A DNA stretch of 15,256 bases from Candidatus Roizmanbacteria bacterium UBA6242 (GTDB lineage Bacteria > Patescibacteriota > Microgenomatia > UBA1406 > GWC2-37-13). The notes below the pieces were generated by a model. The model worked only from the letters and a program-made list of their open reading frames with translations, searched no databases and was not told the DNA's origin. A program made the translations under genes and the position numbers. Of the stretch, positions 13,072 to 15,256 are shown in pieces (within the stretch, counting starts at the first letter, position 1; each line of letters opens with the position of its first letter). The stretch lies in NCBI GenBank assembly GCA_002440905.1, contig DJWA01000018.1:1156-16411 (forward strand), read 5' to 3'.

Positions 13072-14133
13072 ATGGATTTATCAAAGTTACTACAACTTGT
13101 TATTGAAAAGAAAGCCTCGGATCTTCACATAATTCCAGGCTATTTTCCGACCATTAGGGTTTCGGGAGAGCTTTATCAGATGACAACTATGACTCAAATC
13201 GGCGACAAAGATGCCGAGGTAATGTTATTTTCGATTCTCAACGAGGAGCAAAAAGAAAACTTGGTTGCCAACCGGGAGCTTGACTTGGCATACGCTTTTC
13301 AAAACTATCGTTTCAGAATCAATATGTATTATGCCCAGGGAGTTGTTTGTGCAAGCTTCAGGCTTATTCCAAATAAAATTAGAACAATTGAAGAACTGTC
13401 GCTGCCATTGTATCTTAAGAACTGCGCCGATTACAGACAGGGCTTGGTACTTCTCACGGGACCGACGGGCGAAGGTAAGTCGACAACATTGGCGTCTCTA
13501 ATAAACGAGATCAATCATAAATACGCAAGGCACATAATAACGATTGAAGACCCGGTCGAGTATGTTTACCCGAAAGCTAAATCGATCATCTCCCAAAGAG
13601 AGCTTCATCAGGACACCCATTCGTGGAGTCTGTCATTGAAATCAGCCCTTCGAGAGGATCCAGATGTCATACTGGTTGGTGAAATGAGAGACTTTGACAC
13701 TATCCAACTTGCCCTGACTGCCGCTGAAACAGGACATCTGGTGTTCTCGACTCTCCACACCAATTCTGCCCCGGAGTCAATAGATCGCATCATTGACATT
13801 TTCCCACCCCATCAACAGAATCAGGTTAAGAATCAGCTTTCCTCAGTTTTGAGGATGATATTGACCCAAAGGCTATTGCCAAGACAGGGTTCAATCGATA
13901 GAATTCCGGCAATCGAGGTTCTTTTCAATACGTCAGCTGTCGCAACTACAATTCGCGAGGGTAAGACTTATCTTATAAGTAACATTCTTGAGACCTCGGA
14001 AAGCGAAGGACTTGTCCTTTTTGAGAAGAACTTATTGACTCTTTACAGAAGCGGGTTCATATCAAAGGAAACGGCCTTCTCGTATGCAATTAGACCGAAA
14101 GAACTCGAGAAGTTCATTAAAGTTGACAGATAA
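13072..14133 (+). CDS. pilT: Type IV pilus retraction ATPase PilT
   Basis: A 353-residue ATPase, the usual PilT length. It starts MDLSKLLQLVIEKKASDLHI, the standard PilT opening. Core motifs: Walker A GPTGEGKST (130-138), Asp box TIEDPVEYV (157-165), Walker B VILVGEMRD (199-207) and His box GHLVFSTLHTN (221-231). The C-terminal TTIREGKTYLI corresponds to the AIRNLIREGK motif needed for retraction in other PilT proteins. The Glu at 134 in the Walker A loop is unusual (Ser is typical). There is no zinc tetracysteine, which separates it from PilB. The frame extends to a TTG at 13054 that overlaps pilB, but the ATG at 13072 matches the family start. PilT depolymerises the fibre, giving retraction for twitching or DNA pulling. 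Confidence 0.94.
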   Translation: MDLSKLLQLVIEKKASDLHIIPGYFPTIRVSGELYQMTTMTQIGDKDAEVMLFSILNEEQKENLVANRELDLAYAFQNYRFRINMYYAQGVVCASFRLIPNKIRTIEELSLPLYLKNCADYRQGLVLLTGPTGEGKSTTLASLINEINHKYARHIITIEDPVEYVYPKAKSIISQRELHQDTHSWSLSLKSALREDPDVILVGEMRDFDTIQLALTAAETGHLVFSTLHTNSAPESIDRIIDIFPPHQQNQVKNQLSSVLRMILTQRLLPRQGSIDRIPAIEVLFNTSAVATTIREGKTYLISNILETSESEGLVLFEKNLLTLYRSGFISKETAFSYAIRPKELEKFIKVDR

Positions 14134-14135
14134 AA

Positions 14136-15256
14136 ATGTACTTCAAATATAAAGCTTTAAAAAACAATGTTACGGTTGAAAAACAGATCGAAGCCGCATC
14201 CCAGGAAGCCGTCCTCGACTATCTTCGCCGAAACGGATATTTTCCGATCTCGGTGACAAAGGCAAAAAAAGAAGAACCGAGTATTTTCGCAACCCTTTTC
14301 AGCAAAAACGATTTCAACGATATTGTCGACTTTACCCGCCAGATTGCGATAATGTTGAACGCCGGCTTGACCCTGATTGACGCTCTCGAGATCCTAAAAA
14401 AACAACTCGTAAAGCCGACAATGAAACAAATGGTTGAGGACATAGATTCCCAGATTAAGGCCGGAGAATCATTTTCTTCAGCGCTTAAAAAATATCCTTC
14501 TAGTTTCTCAAACCTATATATTGCCCTTGTAAAATCAGGAGAGGCTTCGGGAAAACTTGGTGAAATCTTGTTAAGGCTTGCCGACAATCTTGAAAAAGAA
14601 AGGGAACTGAAAAGTAAACTTAAAGGTGCACTCATCTATCCGGTAATCGTCATCGTCGCCATGGTGGCGGTTATGTTCATAATGATTACTTTCGTTATCC
14701 CCAAACTACTAAATCTTTATAAGGATTTTGACGTAGAACTTCCTTGGACAACCCAGGTACTTATAGTTGTCTCGACCTTTTCGACGCGCTTTTGGCCACT
14801 TATTATAATGGGAGCCGTATTCGGTTGGTATTCGCTACAAAAATATTTAAAAACCAAAGCCGGGAAAGAGTCATTTGATCAGATCACCTTAAAGCTTCCG
14901 GTTTTTGGACCAATAATCAGAGTGTCGGCTCTTGTTGATTCGACCCGAACCTTGGCGATCCTTATAGGTTCCGGAGTCTCAATCCTAGACGCATTGTCTA
15001 TTATCATAGATACGACTGAAAATATCGTCTACCAAAAAGCCTTCATTAATATTAGTCGTAAGGTTGAGAAAGGTCAGTCCCTGGGAGTGTCGCTTGACCA
15101 GGAAGGAATCTTTCCGCCGATTCTCGTCCAGATGGCTCAGGTTGGAGAGCAAACGGGAAATCTTGATGATACCCTCTTAAGGCTTTCAAAATATTTTGAA
15201 ATGGAGTCCGAAATTGCTATCAAGTCGATGACCACGTTGATTGAGCCGATGATTCT
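14136..15256 (+). CDS. pilC: Type IV pilus platform protein PilC (C-terminus cut by window edge)
   Basis: The ATG at 14136, two bases after pilT, opens a frame of 373 complete codons to the window edge. It is a GspF/PilC inner-membrane platform protein, the partner that PilB and PilT turn to insert or remove pilins. Two repeats of the GspF domain are visible: the first at about 63-190, with FTRQIAIMLNAGLTLIDALE and later GEASGKLGEILLRLADNLE, then a transmembrane helix (about 169-188); the second from about 267, with STRTLAILIGSGVSILDALS and GEQTGNLDDTLLRLSKYFE. A second hydrophobic segment lies near 208-231. Full PilC is about 400 residues, so only the last helix is missing. The gene is absent from simple closed-frame lists because no stop lies within the window. 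Confidence 0.95.
   Translation, partial: MYFKYKALKNNVTVEKQIEAASQEAVLDYLRRNGYFPISVTKAKKEEPSIFATLFSKNDFNDIVDFTRQIAIMLNAGLTLIDALEILKKQLVKPTMKQMVEDIDSQIKAGESFSSALKKYPSSFSNLYIALVKSGEASGKLGEILLRLADNLEKERELKSKLKGALIYPVIVIVAMVAVMFIMITFVIPKLLNLYKDFDVELPWTTQVLIVVSTFSTRFWPLIIMGAVFGWYSLQKYLKTKAGKESFDQITLKLPVFGPIIRVSALVDSTRTLAILIGSGVSILDALSIIIDTTENIVYQKAFINISRKVEKGQSLGVSLDQEGIFPPILVQMAQVGEQTGNLDDTLLRLSKYFEMESEIAIKSMTTLIEPMI

Noticed and set aside
1..15256. UGA recoded to glycine, as in some candidate phyla
   Set aside because: TGA lies exactly at the expected ends of rnc, holB-like and several pilin genes, and no conserved protein requires reading through TGA.
1..15256. CRISPR array, tRNA/rRNA genes, insertion sequences or other mobile elements
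   Set aside because: No regularly spaced repeats, no transposase or integrase frame, no flanking inverted repeats and no recognisable tRNA or rRNA sequence was seen; coding genes fill almost the whole window.

Overview
The window reads as a piece of a streamlined bacterial chromosome, most likely from the Candidate Phyla Radiation (Patescibacteria), with the Microgenomates group as my best guess. The reasons are the short, tightly packed or overlapping genes, many small prepilin-like proteins of the 'KKAFTLIELLVVI ... RDAKRKADL' type, compact versions of core proteins (NusB 114 aa, delta-prime-like protein 215 aa), and almost no Shine-Dalgarno sequences. TGA ends several genes (rnc, holB, several pilins), so the standard bacterial code applies and not the UGA=Gly code of Gracilibacteria/Absconditabacteria. 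The lineage is an inference from style and gene content; no rRNA is present to settle it.

Layout: (1) 1-750, minus: an MreB-like cell-shape protein cut by the window edge. (2) 752-2950, plus: an O-antigen-ligase-like membrane protein with C-terminal TPR-like helices, diverging from mreB with its start one base away. (3) 2986-4079, minus: two separately transcribed prepilins; the second has a textbook promoter and a strong intrinsic terminator and is the best candidate for the major pilin. (4) 4185-5618, plus: a housekeeping RNA/translation group rpmF-nusB-rnc-rpsP. (5) 11316 down to 5615, minus: one long operon, holB-like / three GspG-type prepilins / GspH-, GspI- and GspJ-like minor pseudopilins / pilM / pilN / pilO. 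Junctions are a few bases apart or overlap. (6) 11355-15256, plus: pilB-pilT-pilC, the last cut by the window edge.

Together, regions 3, 5 and 6 supply most of a type IV pilus: extension ATPase (PilB), retraction ATPase (PilT), inner-membrane platform (PilC), the PilM-PilN-PilO assembly subcomplex and eight prepilin-like subunits. The prepilin peptidase PilD is not in the window, and neither is an outer-membrane secretin PilQ; a secretin would not be expected if the cell has no conventional outer membrane. The two pilus operons diverge from a 38-base gap where their predicted promoters interlock.

The most interesting points are: the interlocked divergent promoters; a clamp-loader-like gene heading the pilin operon; a recurring promoter layout that puts transcription starts at or next to the start codon (predicted leaderless mRNAs); even cysteine numbers in all eight pilins; and degenerate nucleotide-site motifs in PilM together with an unusual Walker A in PilT. 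No mobile element, CRISPR array, tRNA or rRNA was recognised, and no gene-free stretch exceeds about 105 bases.
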